This document shows, piece by piece, positions 1 to 12,012 of a stretch of DNA of 64,000 nucleotides. The DNA lies in contig NZ_VBUI01000012.1 in assembly GCF_005780185.1 (NCBI RefSeq), positions 58,864-122,863 of the forward strand, read 5' to 3'. The position numbers and the translations under genes were made by a program. The DNA comes from Halomonas urmiana (lineage in GTDB: Bacteria; Pseudomonadota; Gammaproteobacteria; Pseudomonadales; Halomonadaceae). Under the pieces are notes generated by a model. It saw nothing but the letters and a program-made list of their open reading frames with translations. It was not told where the DNA came from and searched no databases. Within the stretch, counting starts at the first letter, position 1, and the number at the start of each line of letters is the position of its first letter.

Positions 1-2471
1 GTATCCTCCAGCAGCTCCTGCTGGTCGAGCACCTGAAGTACCGCGTCCTGGAGACGACCGAAGCGCGTCCTCAACCGCTCCCCCAGCGCCTTGAGGGCCG
101 GCTCGTCGACCAGGCGATGCTCGTAGTAGGCGGCGATGTCGACATCCGCCTTGGCCAGCAGCATCTCCAGCATGTCCAGATAGGTGCCGAAGAAGGGCCA
201 CTCCTTGCGCATCTCGCGCAGCAGTTCGAGGCCGCCCGGCGTTTCGAGGCGCTCGCTGAAGGCCTCGCCGCTGCCCAACCACGCCGGCAGCATCAGGCGG
301 GTCTGAGTCCAGGCGAAGATCCAGGGGATGGCCCGCAGGGTCTCCACCCCGCCATCCTGGCGGCGCTTGGTCGGCCGCGAGCCCAGCGGCAGGCGGCCCA
401 GCGCTCCCTCCGGTGTCACCGAGCGGAAGTAGGGCACGAAGTCGGGATCCTCACGCACCACGCTCACGTAGGCGCCGTGGGCCACCTTGGCCAGATGGTC
501 CATCTCGTCGCGCCACTCCGCTCGCGGCGACGGTGGCGGCAGCAGGCTCGCCTCGAGCACCGCGCAGGCATAGATCTCCATGGAGCGCAGGGCGATCTCG
601 GGCTGGCCGAACTTGAAGCGGATCATCTCGCCCTGCTCGGTCACCCGCAGGCTGCCGTTCACCGATCCCGGCGGCTGGGAGAGGATGGCCGCGTGGGCCG
701 GGCCGCCGCCGCGCCCCACGGTGCCGCCGCGACCGTGGAACAGCGTCAGGTCGACGCCGTGGCGATCGCACACCTCCACCAGCGTCTCCTGGGCGCGGTA
801 CTGCGCCCAGGCGGCGGCCAGCTGGCCGGCATCCTTGGCGGAGTCCGAGTAGCCGATCATCACCTCCTGGCTGTCGCCGGCCAGGGCGCGATAGCCCGGC
901 AGCGCCAGCAGGTGGTCGATGACCTCGCCGGCATGATCGAGATCGTCGAGGGTCTCGAACAACGGCGCGATGGGCAGGCTGACCGTGCCGCCTACCTCCT
1001 TCATCAGCAGCGCCACGGCCAGCACGTCGGAGGGCTCCCCGGCCATGGAGATGATGTAGGTGCCGAGCGCCTCGCGGTGCTCGGAGGCGATCACGCGGAA
1101 GGTGTCGATGACCTCACGGGACTCCGCCGAGCACTCCCAGCGGCGCGGGATCAGCGGACGCCGGGACGCCAGCTCGGCGAGCAGGAACTCCTGGCGCTTG
1201 GCCTCGTCCCAGTCGCGATAGTGGCCGAGGGCCAGGCCGTCGGTGAGCTCCTCCATCACCTGGGCGTGGCGGCTGGCCTCCTGGCGCAGGTCGAGCTTGG
1301 TCAGGGTCACGCCGAACACGGCGACGCGGCGCAGGGTGTCGAGCAGCACGCCGTTGGCGATGGTGTCCAGGCCCACGTCGCACAGCGACCGGTAGCAGGC
1401 CAGCAGCGGGGCATAGAGCTGATCGCGGGTCTCGATGATGGGGGCGTCGTCGACGCTGCGCCCATCGAGCTCGGCCTTGGCCCACTCTCGCGTTGCCTCG
1501 ACCCGGGTCACCAGCCGCTTGAGCAGCTCGCGGTAGGGCTCGGCCACCTCGCCCACCTCGGCCCGCAGCGCGCTGTTGGCCTTCCACATGGAGAGCTCGG
1601 CCTTGAGCTGCTCGAGGTCGCGCAGGTAGAGATCGGCGGCCATCCAGCGGCCCAGCAGCAGCACCTCGCGGGTGACCTTGGCCGTCACGTTGGGGTTGCC
1701 GTCGCGGTCGCCGCCCATCCAGGAGGCGAAGCGAATCGGCGCGGCATCCAGCGGCAGGCGCTCGCCGGCGGTCTCCAGCAGCAGGTTGTCGAGGTCGCGA
1801 TGGAAATCGGGCACCGCCTGCCACAGCGAGTTCTCGATCACCGCGAAGCCCCACTTGGCCTCGTCAACCGGGGTCGGCCGCTCGTGGCGGATCTCGTCGG
1901 TGTGCCAGGCCTGGCTGATCAGCTCCTCCAGGCGCCCTTGGGCGCGCACGCCGCGCTCCGGGTAGTCGCCGGAGGACTCGATGGCGGTCAGGCAGTCGTC
2001 GATGGCGTCGTACTTCTGAATCAGGGTGCGCCGGATGACCTCGGTGGGATGCGCGGTGAGTACCAGCTCGACGCGCATGCCGGCGAGGCTCTCGACCAGC
2101 TTGCGCGGCGAGTGGCCGGCGCCCCGGGCGCGCTCGAGCAGCTCGGAGAGCACCGGCTGGGTGCCGGGCCGGTAGTCCTCGACCCGACGGAAGCGCGCCC
2201 GATAGTGCTGCTCGGCAATGTTGGCGAGGTTGAGGAACTGGTTGAAGGCGCGAGTGACCGGCAGCAGGTCGCGGTCGGGCAGCTGGCGCAGGTACTCGAT
2301 CAGCTCGCGCTGGCTGCCGTGCTCACCCTGGCGACCACACTTGGCGAAGCCGCGAATGGTCTCGATGCGATCGACGAAACTCGGCCCGAGGTCATCGGCG
2401 ATGGTGCGCCCGAGGCTGTCGCCCAGGATACGAACGTTGTCACGTAGCGATTCATGCAGATCATGGCTCAT
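1..2471 (-). CDS. ppc: Phosphoenolpyruvate carboxylase (3' end beyond window)
   Basis: Carboxylates phosphoenolpyruvate to oxaloacetate in the cytoplasm, an anaplerotic step. About 823 codons are visible, starting MSHDLHESLRDN and running off the left edge; the family is about 880 residues, so only the last 50-60 are missing. The first catalytic motif VLTAHPTEV is present with His at residue 141, the WMGGDRDGNPNVTAKVT motif follows, and GYSDSAKDAG carries Lys546, the E. coli number. The Gly/Arg-rich FHGRGGTVGRGGGP loop is also intact. The start overlaps the mazG stop as ATGA, so it is the last visible gene of the cysM-rlmD-relA-mazG-ppc operon. Identification is secure. Confidence 0.96.
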   Translation of the reverse strand, partial: MSHDLHESLRDNVRILGDSLGRTIADDLGPSFVDRIETIRGFAKCGRQGEHGSQRELIEYLRQLPDRDLLPVTRAFNQFLNLANIAEQHYRARFRRVEDYRPGTQPVLSELLERARGAGHSPRKLVESLAGMRVELVLTAHPTEVIRRTLIQKYDAIDDCLTAIESSGDYPERGVRAQGRLEELISQAWHTDEIRHERPTPVDEAKWGFAVIENSLWQAVPDFHRDLDNLLLETAGERLPLDAAPIRFASWMGGDRDGNPNVTAKVTREVLLLGRWMAADLYLRDLEQLKAELSMWKANSALRAEVGEVAEPYRELLKRLVTRVEATREWAKAELDGRSVDDAPIIETRDQLYAPLLACYRSLCDVGLDTIANGVLLDTLRRVAVFGVTLTKLDLRQEASRHAQVMEELTDGLALGHYRDWDEAKRQEFLLAELASRRPLIPRRWECSAESREVIDTFRVIASEHREALGTYIISMAGEPSDVLAVALLMKEVGGTVSLPIAPLFETLDDLDHAGEVIDHLLALPGYRALAGDSQEVMIGYSDSAKDAGQLAAAWAQYRAQETLVEVCDRHGVDLTLFHGRGGTVGRGGGPAHAAILSQPPGSVNGSLRVTEQGEMIRFKFGQPEIALRSMEIYACAVLEASLLPPPSPRAEWRDEMDHLAKVAHGAYVSVVREDPDFVPYFRSVTPEGALGRLPLGSRPTKRRQDGGVETLRAIPWIFAWTQTRLMLPAWLGSGEAFSERLETPGGLELLREMRKEWPFFGTYLDMLEMLLAKADVDIAAYYEHRLVDEPALKALGERLRTRFGRLQDAVLQVLDQQELLED

Positions 2472-3337
2472 GGCCGGGTCTCTCCTTGCGGCGATTCCGT
2501 GAGGGGGACGTCGTGTCGCTTGGCCGCCTGCCAGTGCCGCTCCATCGCCGCGAGCCCCGCCTCGGGCAGCGGCACGTCCTCGGCAGCCAGGGCCGCCTCC
2601 AGGTAGCGAAAGCGCCGCTCGAACTTGGCATTGGTGTGGCGCAGGCACTGCTCGGGATCGGCCTTGAGGGTGCGCGCCAGGTTGGTGACGGCGAACAGCA
2701 GGTCCCCCACCTCCTCGGCGGCATGGTCACGCTCCTCCTCGGCCAGCGCCTGCTCGACCTCGTCGAGCTCCTCGCGAATCTTCGCCAGCACGCCGCGGGC
2801 GTCGGGCCAGTCGAAGCCGACCCGGGCCGCCCGCTTGGAGAGCTTGGCGGCGCGGGCGAGCGCCGGCAGGGTGCGCGGCACGTCGTCGAGCACCGAATGC
2901 GTTTCGGCCCGCGCCCGCTCGGCGCGCTCCTCGGCCTTCAGCGACTCCCAGCGCGAATGCACCTGCCGGGCCTGGACCTCGGCCGCACTCACCCCCTCGC
3001 GGCGCGAGGCAAGGGTGCCGTCGGGGAAGACGTGGGGATGGCGATACAGCATCTTGGCGGTCAGGGTGTCGACCACGTCGTGGAAGTCGAAGCGCCCCTC
3101 TTCCGCCGCGAACTGGCTGTAGTAGATCACCTGGAAGAGCAGGTCGCCGAGCTCCCCGGGCAGCTCGTCCCAGGCGCGACGCTCGATGGCATCGGCGACC
3201 TCATAGGCCTCCTCGAGGGTATGCGGGACGATGGAGTCCCAGTCCTGCTGGACGTCCCAGGGGCAGCCCTGCTGGGGGTCTCGCAGCACGGCCATCAGCT
3301 CCAGCAGGTGATGCAGATCGTGGCGGGTGTCGCTCAT
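2468..3337 (-). CDS. mazG: Nucleoside triphosphate pyrophosphohydrolase MazG
   Basis: Hydrolyses nucleoside triphosphates to monophosphates and pyrophosphate; in E. coli it also affects ppGpp levels. The 289-residue product (E. coli about 263) starts MSDTRHDLHHLLELMAVLRD and has the two tandem MazG folds, each with the metal-binding EExxE/ExxD pattern: EEAYEVADAIE with GELGDLLFQV in the first half, and EELDEVEQALAEE with EEVGDLLFAV in the second. The start was chosen because it overlaps the relA stop (ATGA) and has an AGGAAGG ribosome site just upstream. Its position directly after relA matches many gammaproteobacteria. An open frame continues upstream but is relA in another frame. Confidence 0.93.
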   Translation of the reverse strand: MSDTRHDLHHLLELMAVLRDPQQGCPWDVQQDWDSIVPHTLEEAYEVADAIERRAWDELPGELGDLLFQVIYYSQFAAEEGRFDFHDVVDTLTAKMLYRHPHVFPDGTLASRREGVSAAEVQARQVHSRWESLKAEERAERARAETHSVLDDVPRTLPALARAAKLSKRAARVGFDWPDARGVLAKIREELDEVEQALAEEERDHAAEEVGDLLFAVTNLARTLKADPEQCLRHTNAKFERRFRYLEAALAAEDVPLPEAGLAAMERHWQAAKRHDVPLTESPQGETRP

Positions 3338-5622
3338 GTGGCCTTCCTCTTGCCCTTGCCCTTGCCCTTGCCCTTCTTGCCGCCGTCGCGCAGGCGGCGC
3401 ACCTCGATGACGTTGGGCAGCTGCTGGATACGCGAGAAGAGCCGCCCCAGGGTCTCCAGGCCGTCGACCTCGACGGTGATGGACAGGCGGGCGATGCCGT
3501 CGTCGGTGTCGGTGAGGGTGTTGACGGAGAGCACGTTGACGCGGTCGTTGCTGAGTACGCCGGTGACGTCGCGCAGCAGCCCCGAACGGTCCCAGGCCTG
3601 GATCTCGATGTCCACCGGGTACTGGGTGCGGGCCCGCTCCCCCCACTCCACCTCGATGATGCGTTGCGGCTCATCGAGACGCAACTGCAGGATGTTGGGG
3701 CAGTCCTGGCGATGCACGGTGACGCCGCGCCCCTGGGTGATGAAGCCGACGATAGACTCGCCGGGCACCGGATGACAGCAGTTGGCCATGCTGGTCTTGA
3801 GGTTGCCCACGCCGAGCACGGTGATGTCGCCGCCGGCGCCCTTGCCGGTGGCCTTGCGCGGCTTGGCCAGCAGGCGGTCGAGCTGCTCCTGGTCGTCGCT
3901 CTCGCCGAACAGCTGCTGCGCCTGGTGCAGCACCTGGCCGATGCGCAGGTCACCGGCCCCCAGGGCCGCGTACATGTCCTCCGGGGTCGGGTAGTTGACC
4001 TTGTTGGCCAGGCGGGTGAGATCCATGCCCTCCACGTCGAGCCGCTTCATCTCGCGCTCGAACAGCGCCCGCCCCTCCTCGAGGTTACGGTCGCGCGCCT
4101 GCAGCTTGAACCAGGCCTGGATCTTGGCGCGGGCCCGGGAGGTGCGCACGTAGCCCAGGTTGGGGTTGAGCCAGTCGCGACTCGGCCCGCTCTTGCTGGC
4201 GGTGAGGATCTCGACCTGCTGGCCGGTCTTGAGGCGATAGGTGAGCGGCACGATGCGCCCGTCGACCTTGGCGCCGCGACAGCGATGGCCCACCTCGGTG
4301 TGCACCCGGTAGGCGAAATCGATGGGCGTGGCGACCCGCGGCAGGTCGATGACGTGGCCGTCGGGAGTAAAGACGTAGATGCGATCCGGCGCCACGTCGC
4401 TGGTCAGCCCCTCGCGCAGGTCGCCGAAGTCGCCGACCTCCTCGTGCCACTCGAGCACCTGGCGCAGCCAGGCGATCTTCTCCTCGTAGCTGGCGCTGCG
4501 GGCGCTGGTGTCGTGCCCCTTGTAGCGCCAGTGCGCGCAGACCCCGAGCTCGGCCTCCTCGTGCATGGCGAAGGTGCGGATCTGGATCTCCAGCACCTTG
4601 TGCTCCGGGCCAAGGACCGCGGTGTGCAGCGACTGGTAGCCGTTCTTCTTGGGGTTGGCGATGTAGTCGTCGAACTCGTTGGGCACGTGGTGCCAGCGCG
4701 AGTGGACGATGCCCAGCACCGTATAGCAGTCGCTCACCTCGGGCACCAGGATGCGCACCGCGCGGATATCGTGGACCTGGGAGAAGTCGATGTGCTTGCG
4801 CTTCATCTTCCGCCAGATCGAGTAGATATGCTTGGCGCGGCCGTCGACCTGATAGCGACGGATGCCCTGGGCCGACATCAGCGTCTTGAGGGTCTCCACC
4901 ACCTCGCTGATGTAGCGATCGCGGTCCTGGCGTCGCTCGGCCAGCTGCCGCGCGATGGCCTTGTAGTCGTCCTCGTGCAGGTAGCGAAAGGAGAGATCCT
5001 CGAGCTCCCACTTGAGATGGCCGATGCCCAGGCGATGGGCCAACGGCGCATAGATATCGAACACCTCGCGGGCCACCTGCAGGCGCTTCTCCCGCGGGGC
5101 GTCGCGCACCTGGCGCAGCGCGCAGGTGCGCTCGGCGATCTTGATCAGGGCGACGCGCACGTCGTCGATCAGGTTGACCAGCATCTTGCGCAGGTTGTCC
5201 TGTTGATCGTGCTGGGTCAGGCCCTGGCTGGGCGCCTGAAAGGTGCTGATGGCGGCCATCTGCAGCACGCCGTCGATCAGCCCGGCCACCTCGCCGCCGA
5301 AGCGTTTCTCGACCTCGGCGAGGCCGATCAGCTCCTCGCGCACCGCCCGATAGAGCACCGCGGCCTCCAGGGCCGGCTGGTCGAGCTTGAGCTCGCCGAG
5401 GATATCGGCCATCTCGAGCCCCATGCGAAAGCTCGAGCCGTCGATGAGCCAGCTCTTGTGGGGGCGCTCGGAGGTCTGCTCCAGGTGCTGGGCGAGCCGG
5501 CAGGCTTGATCCATCTCCGCGACGTCACGCAGCTTCACGTCGTCCTGCAGGCGCGTCAGCCACAGGTCGATATTGACCGACCCGTCCCGGGTCAACGGCT
5601 GATCTTCACGCACTTTAACCAT
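3334..5622 (-). CDS. relA: (p)ppGpp synthetase RelA
   Basis: Ribosome-associated stringent-response enzyme that transfers pyrophosphate from ATP to GDP/GTP on amino-acid starvation. The 762-residue product (E. coli 744) has a degenerate N-terminal hydrolase domain: the HD metal site of SpoT is not seen in ALEAAVLYRAVREEL. The synthetase domain spans about residues 240-360 (VHDIRAVRILVPEVSDCY, FDDYIANPKKNGYQSLHTAV), then a TGS domain at about 405-470 (DRIYVFTPDGHVIDLP) and a C-terminal ACT domain at about 675-750. The protein ends in an unusual Gly/Lys tail (GGKKGKGKGKGKRKAT) encoded by a 6-bp tandem repeat. The gene overlaps rlmD by 8 nt and mazG by 4 nt. Confidence 0.95.
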   Translation of the reverse strand: MVKVREDQPLTRDGSVNIDLWLTRLQDDVKLRDVAEMDQACRLAQHLEQTSERPHKSWLIDGSSFRMGLEMADILGELKLDQPALEAAVLYRAVREELIGLAEVEKRFGGEVAGLIDGVLQMAAISTFQAPSQGLTQHDQQDNLRKMLVNLIDDVRVALIKIAERTCALRQVRDAPREKRLQVAREVFDIYAPLAHRLGIGHLKWELEDLSFRYLHEDDYKAIARQLAERRQDRDRYISEVVETLKTLMSAQGIRRYQVDGRAKHIYSIWRKMKRKHIDFSQVHDIRAVRILVPEVSDCYTVLGIVHSRWHHVPNEFDDYIANPKKNGYQSLHTAVLGPEHKVLEIQIRTFAMHEEAELGVCAHWRYKGHDTSARSASYEEKIAWLRQVLEWHEEVGDFGDLREGLTSDVAPDRIYVFTPDGHVIDLPRVATPIDFAYRVHTEVGHRCRGAKVDGRIVPLTYRLKTGQQVEILTASKSGPSRDWLNPNLGYVRTSRARAKIQAWFKLQARDRNLEEGRALFEREMKRLDVEGMDLTRLANKVNYPTPEDMYAALGAGDLRIGQVLHQAQQLFGESDDQEQLDRLLAKPRKATGKGAGGDITVLGVGNLKTSMANCCHPVPGESIVGFITQGRGVTVHRQDCPNILQLRLDEPQRIIEVEWGERARTQYPVDIEIQAWDRSGLLRDVTGVLSNDRVNVLSVNTLTDTDDGIARLSITVEVDGLETLGRLFSRIQQLPNVIEVRRLRDGGKKGKGKGKGKRKAT
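3349..3372. repeat. Hexanucleotide tandem repeat in the relA 3' end
   Basis: Four consecutive copies of CTTGCC on the plus strand encode the alternating Gly-Lys residues of the RelA tail. The repeat ends 11 nt from the mazG start codon, so mazG's ribosome site follows it directly. Copy-number change would stay in frame and alter only the RelA tail length. Confidence 0.8.
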
Positions 5623-7057
5623 CGCTCGGCGCTCCTTGGGGGTCGCGAGTCGAGCCCGTGTACTCGAACATCAGCATGGATTCCAGGTGGGAAGTGTGCA
5701 CGAACATGTCGGCGACCGCCGCGCGCACGATCCGGTACCCCCCTTGCAAGAGGTGCGCCGCATCCCGCGACAGCGTCGCCGGATCGCAGGAGACATACAG
5801 TAGCCGGGGTACCGGGGTCGCCTTCAGCGCCTGACTCACCGCCTCGGCACCCTCCCGCGGCGGGTCCAGCACCACCACCTCGGGCCGCGTCGCCGTGAGC
5901 AGCTCGCGTACCGCGGCCGGGTCGTTAAGGTCGGCCTGGTACGCCTCGATGTCCAGGCCGTTGGCTTTCGCGTTGCCGGCCAGCCGCTCGACCATCGCCG
6001 GGCTGCCCTCCGCCGTGGTGACCCGGGCGCCGGCCGCGGCCAGCGGCAGGCTGAAGTTGCCGATGCCGGCGAACAGGTCGAGCAGCCGAGCCTGGCCGAC
6101 GAGCGGCGAGAGCCAGGCGAGCGCGGCGCCGACCATCAGGCGATTGACCTCGGCATTGGCCTGGAGGAAGTCCCCCGGCTCGACGCGAAGCGGGATCTCA
6201 CCGGACGGCCCCGGCACCCGGCACTCGAGTGCCGGCACCGGCGTCAGCCATTCGAAGGCCGGCGCCTCGCGGCCCAGCCAGCGGGCGAGGTGCACGCCCT
6301 GGGCCTCGGCGAAGGCCTGCCAGCGGTGGGTGTCACCCGCATGATCGCGCAGCTGACGCACTATCAGCACCACCCCGCGGTCGCTCTCGAGCAGCTCGAG
6401 GTGCCCGACCTGGCGTGGCGCCTCGAGCGCCGAAAGCTGCTGGTGCAGGGGCGCCAGCAGCGCCTCCAGGGACGGCACCAGAACGGTGCAGCTGGCGATA
6501 TCGACGAGGCGATGGGTATGGCGCGCGCGAAAGCCGAGATGCACCCGTCCATCGGCATCGACCTTGACACCCAGTCGGGCTCGCCGGCGGTAGTCCTCGC
6601 CCGCCCCGACCAGCAGCTCGGGAGCGTCATCCAGCGAGATGCCCTGGCGCCCCAGCAGCTCCATGAGGACCGCCTGCTTGTGGCGGCGCTGGGCCGGCAG
6701 GGCGAGGTGCTGAAGGTCGCAGCCGCCGCAGCGACCAAAATGGGGACACGGCGGCACGACGCGCTCTGCCGATGGGGTCTCGAGCTCCCGGACGTGGGCC
6801 TCGTCGAAGCGCTGACGGGTGCGATGCACGGCGACCCTCACCCGCTCCCCCGGCAACGCGCCCTCGACGAACACCGTCTTGCCCTCTGGAGAGCGGGCGA
6901 CGCCCCGACCGTCGTGGGCCAGGCCCTGGATCTCCAGCAGGTCGGGTTCCCGCTCCCGGGGGGCGGCGGGCGCGTGGCGGTCCTCGGACTTTCGCCCCTG
7001 CAGCCCCGAGACGCCCGACGGGGCCCGTTTCGGTCGGCGCTTGCCCAGCATGGCCAT
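5615..7057 (-). CDS. rlmD: 23S rRNA (uracil-1939-C5)-methyltransferase RlmD
   Basis: SAM-dependent enzyme that makes m5U1939 in 23S rRNA. The 480-residue product has a basic N-terminal extension of about 35 residues, then a TRAM RNA-binding domain (about 37-95). The [4Fe-4S] cluster motif CPHFGRCGGC contributes Cys104, Cys110 and Cys113, with a further Cys in VDIASCTVLVP. The Rossmann methyltransferase domain has LLDLFAGIGNFSLPLA, and the catalytic motif VSCDPATLSRD has nucleophile Cys424. It starts 1 nt after the cysM stop and overlaps relA. An alternative ATG lies two codons downstream (7051). The length is greater than E. coli RumA (433) because of the N-terminal extension. Confidence 0.93.
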   Translation of the reverse strand: MAMLGKRRPKRAPSGVSGLQGRKSEDRHAPAAPREREPDLLEIQGLAHDGRGVARSPEGKTVFVEGALPGERVRVAVHRTRQRFDEAHVRELETPSAERVVPPCPHFGRCGGCDLQHLALPAQRRHKQAVLMELLGRQGISLDDAPELLVGAGEDYRRRARLGVKVDADGRVHLGFRARHTHRLVDIASCTVLVPSLEALLAPLHQQLSALEAPRQVGHLELLESDRGVVLIVRQLRDHAGDTHRWQAFAEAQGVHLARWLGREAPAFEWLTPVPALECRVPGPSGEIPLRVEPGDFLQANAEVNRLMVGAALAWLSPLVGQARLLDLFAGIGNFSLPLAAAGARVTTAEGSPAMVERLAGNAKANGLDIEAYQADLNDPAAVRELLTATRPEVVVLDPPREGAEAVSQALKATPVPRLLYVSCDPATLSRDAAHLLQGGYRIVRAAVADMFVHTSHLESMLMFEYTGSTRDPQGAPSDG

Positions 7058-7058
7058 A

Positions 7059-7955
7059 TCAGCGCTCCGGGGCGAACAGGCCGGTGGACAGGTAGCGGTC
7101 GCCGCGGTCGCAGACGATGAAGGCGATCACCGCGTTCTCCACCTCGGCGGCAATGCGCAGCGCGCCGGCGAGTGCGCCGCCGGAGGAGACCCCGGCCAGG
7201 ATGCCCTCTTCCCGGGCCAGGCGACGCATGTGCTCCTCGGCCTCCTGCTGGCCGATGTCGAGGACCCGGTCGACGCGACTGGCGTCGAAGATGCTCGGCA
7301 GGTACTGCGGCGGCCAGCGGCGAATGCCGGCGATACTCGCCCCGTCCTCGGGCTGCAGGCCGATGATCTGCACCTCGGGATTGCGCTCCTTGAGATAGCG
7401 CGACACGCCCATGATGGTGCCGGTGGTGCCCATGGAGCAGACGAAGTGCGTGATGGTGCCGCCGGTCTGCTCCCACAGCTCCGGCCCGGTGGTGCGATAG
7501 TGGGCCAACGGGTTGTCGGGATTGGCGAACTGGTTCAACGGCTTGCCCTCGCCGCGGGCGACCATGGTCTCGGCGAGGTCACGAGCCTCCTCCATGCCCC
7601 CCGTCTCGCTCACCTCGATCAGCTCGGCCCCATAAGCGGCCATGGCCTGCTTGCGCTCGGCGGAGGCGCTCTCGGGCATGATCATGACCATGCGATAGCC
7701 CATGATCGCGGCCGCCATCGCCAAGGCGATGCCGGTGTTGCCGGAAGTCGCCTCGATCAGGGTGTCGCCGGGGACGATCTCGCCCCGGGCCTCGGCCTCC
7801 CGGATCATGGAAAGGGCCGGACGATCCTTGACCGACCCGGCCGGGTTGTTGCCCTCCAGCTTGGCCAGCAGGGTGTTGCCGCGCCCGGCGGTGATGCGCT
7901 TGAGGCGGACCAGCGGCGTATGGCCGACGGTCTCCTCGAGAGTGGGAAAATGCAT
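7059..7955 (-). CDS. cysM: Cysteine synthase B (O-acetylserine sulfhydrylase)
   Basis: PLP enzyme that forms cysteine (or S-sulfocysteine) from O-acetylserine and sulfide (or thiosulfate). The product is 298 residues (E. coli CysM 303). PLP-binding Lys43 lies in NNPAGSVKDRP, the substrate loop is EATSGNTGIALA, and the phosphate loop is GTTGTIMG. The start MHFPTLEETVGHTPLV is preceded by AGGAAGG at the right distance and by a TATAAT -10 box; frames extending upstream would enter the divergent promoter. It heads the cysM-rlmD-relA-mazG-ppc unit. The choice of CysM over CysK rests on length and overall sequence. Confidence 0.93.
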   Translation of the reverse strand: MHFPTLEETVGHTPLVRLKRITAGRGNTLLAKLEGNNPAGSVKDRPALSMIREAEARGEIVPGDTLIEATSGNTGIALAMAAAIMGYRMVMIMPESASAERKQAMAAYGAELIEVSETGGMEEARDLAETMVARGEGKPLNQFANPDNPLAHYRTTGPELWEQTGGTITHFVCSMGTTGTIMGVSRYLKERNPEVQIIGLQPEDGASIAGIRRWPPQYLPSIFDASRVDRVLDIGQQEAEEHMRRLAREEGILAGVSSGGALAGALRIAAEVENAVIAFIVCDRGDRYLSTGLFAPER

Positions 7956-7986
7956 GTAACCTTCCTGATGAACACGTCTTTTCGGC

Positions 7987-7992
7987 ATTATA
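7987..7992 (-). promoter_or_regulatory. Probable cysM operon promoter (-10 box)
   Basis: A perfect TATAAT reads on the minus strand 32 nt upstream of the cysM start. A hexamer TGTCCA sits 17 bp further upstream as a weak -35. It lies in the 117-nt divergent spacer shared with the sensor kinase gene. Confidence 0.6.
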
Positions 7993-8072
7993 TCCGTGCC
8001 ACCCCATGCTGGACAGGCATCCCCCTGCGCTGTGGCATACTGGGGACCGATCCACCGTCCGACGAGCCCGCC

Positions 8073-10802
<2,730 letters not shown>

Positions 10803-11115
10803 AGGGCGCGCACGCCGGCCGCCTCGGCCAGCGCCTGCGCCTTGCCGGAGAGCACCAGCGAGGGGCGCCCCAGGGCATCGTTGACCACCTGGATCTCGGT
10901 CCAGCGCATGCCGCGGCGCAGCCCCGTGCCCAGCGCCTTGACGAAGGCCTCCTTGGCGGCGAAGCGCTTGGCCAGGAAGGCCGCCGGCAGGGCATGGTCG
11001 CGTAACCGCTCCCGTTCGAGCTCGCCGAGCAGCCGCTGGGCGAAGCGCTCGCCGTGACGCGCCATGGCCCGCTCGAAGCGGGCTACCCGGGCAATATCGG
11101 TGCCGATGCCGATGA

Positions 11116-11922
11116 TCATCGGCAGCAGCTCGCCTCGTCGTCGTGGCCATGCTCGTGATCATGCTCATCGAGCGCCGCCAGCAGGCCGGCCTCCTGGCCG
11201 GCGATCGTCAGCCGCTTCATCTCGCTCACCGCCTCCTTGAGGCCGACGAAGAGCGACCGGGCGATGATCGCGTGGCCGATATTGAGCTCGTGCACGCCGG
11301 GCAGCGCGGCCACCGCCTCGACGTTGTGGTAGTGCAGGCCGTGGCCGGCGTTGACGGTGAGGCCGAGCTCGGCGGCCATCTCGGCGGCGGCGGCGAGTCG
11401 GGCGTGTTCATGGCGCGCGGCCGCCCCCGCGGCCTCGGCGTAGGCGCCGGTATGCAGCTCGATCACCGGCGCACCGACCTCGGCGGCGGCGGCGATCTGC
11501 TCGGGCTCCGGATCGATGAACAGCGACACCTCACAACCCGCCGCCGCCAGGCGCCGACAGGCCTCGCCGATCGCCTCGCGGCCGCCGGCCACGTCGAGCC
11601 CCCCCTCGGTGGTCAGCTCCTCGCGCTTCTCCGGCACCAGGCAGACGTGGGCGGGGCGCAGCTCCTCGGCCAGGCGCAGCATCTCCTCGGTGAGGGCCAT
11701 CTCGAGGTTCATGCGGGTGTTGAGCACCTCGGCCAGCAGACGCACGTCGCGCTCCTGGATATGGCGACGGTCCTCGCGCAGGTGCACGGTGATGCCGTCG
11801 GCGCCGGCCTCCTCGGCGAGCAGGGCCGCCTGGACGGGATCGGGGTAGCGCGTCCCCCGAGCCTGGCGAAGGGTGGCGATATGGTCGATGTTGACGCCGA
11901 GCAGAATACGGGGGGGATGCAT
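11116..11922 (-). CDS. pdxJ: Pyridoxine 5'-phosphate synthase
   Basis: Condenses 1-deoxyxylulose 5-phosphate with 3-amino-2-oxopropyl phosphate to pyridoxine 5'-phosphate, in the DXP-dependent vitamin B6 route. The 268-residue TIM barrel starts [20 protein letters not shown] and keeps [16 protein letters not shown], the catalytic Glu segment [28 protein letters not shown] and [12 protein letters not shown]. It is about 20 residues longer than usual because of a C-terminal His/Asp/Glu-rich tail ([17 protein letters not shown]), which resembles a metal-binding tail. The stop overlaps the acpS start. Confidence 0.95.
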   Translation of the reverse strand: MHPPRILLGVNIDHIATLRQARGTRYPDPVQAALLAEEAGADGITVHLREDRRHIQERDVRLLAEVLNTRMNLEMALTEEMLRLAEELRPAHVCLVPEKREELTTEGGLDVAGGREAIGEACRRLAAAGCEVSLFIDPEPEQIAAAAEVGAPVIELHTGAYAEAAGAAARHEHARLAAAAEMAAELGLTVNAGHGLHYHNVEAVAALPGVHELNIGHAIIARSLFVGLKEAVSEMKRLTIAGQEAGLLAALDEHDHEHGHDDEASCCR

Positions 11923-11939
11923 GAGGTCTCCTTCGGTGA

Positions 11940-12012
11940 GCCGTAAGCCTTAAGCTGTAAGCCGTAAGATAGAATGGCATCTTATAACTTACAGCTTACA
12001 GCTTACAGCTCC
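11940..12012. repeat. AAGC-rich intergenic repeat and hairpin between recO and pdxJ
   Basis: Tandem variants of a GCTGTAAG/GCCGTAAG unit on one arm face CTTACAGC units on the other. The left arm GCTGTAAGCCGTAAGAT and right arm ATCTTATAACTTACAGC can pair with few mismatches around an 8-nt loop. The recO stop codon lies inside the right arm. Similar sequence flanks the 3' end of rhlB. Confidence 0.65.

Noticed and set aside
117..2447. A 776-codon plus-strand open frame
   Set aside because: It runs antisense to ppc and has the His/Gln/Ala/Gly/Leu-rich composition of mirror frames in GC-rich coding DNA; ppc has intact catalytic motifs.
6819..8072. Long N-terminal extension of the sensor kinase frame
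   Set aside because: It runs antisense through rlmD and cysM; the kinase's first membrane helix begins just after the ATG at 8073.
11940..12012. AAGC-rich repeat considered as insertion sequence ends
   Set aside because: No transposase frame lies between or beside the copies and no target duplication was seen.
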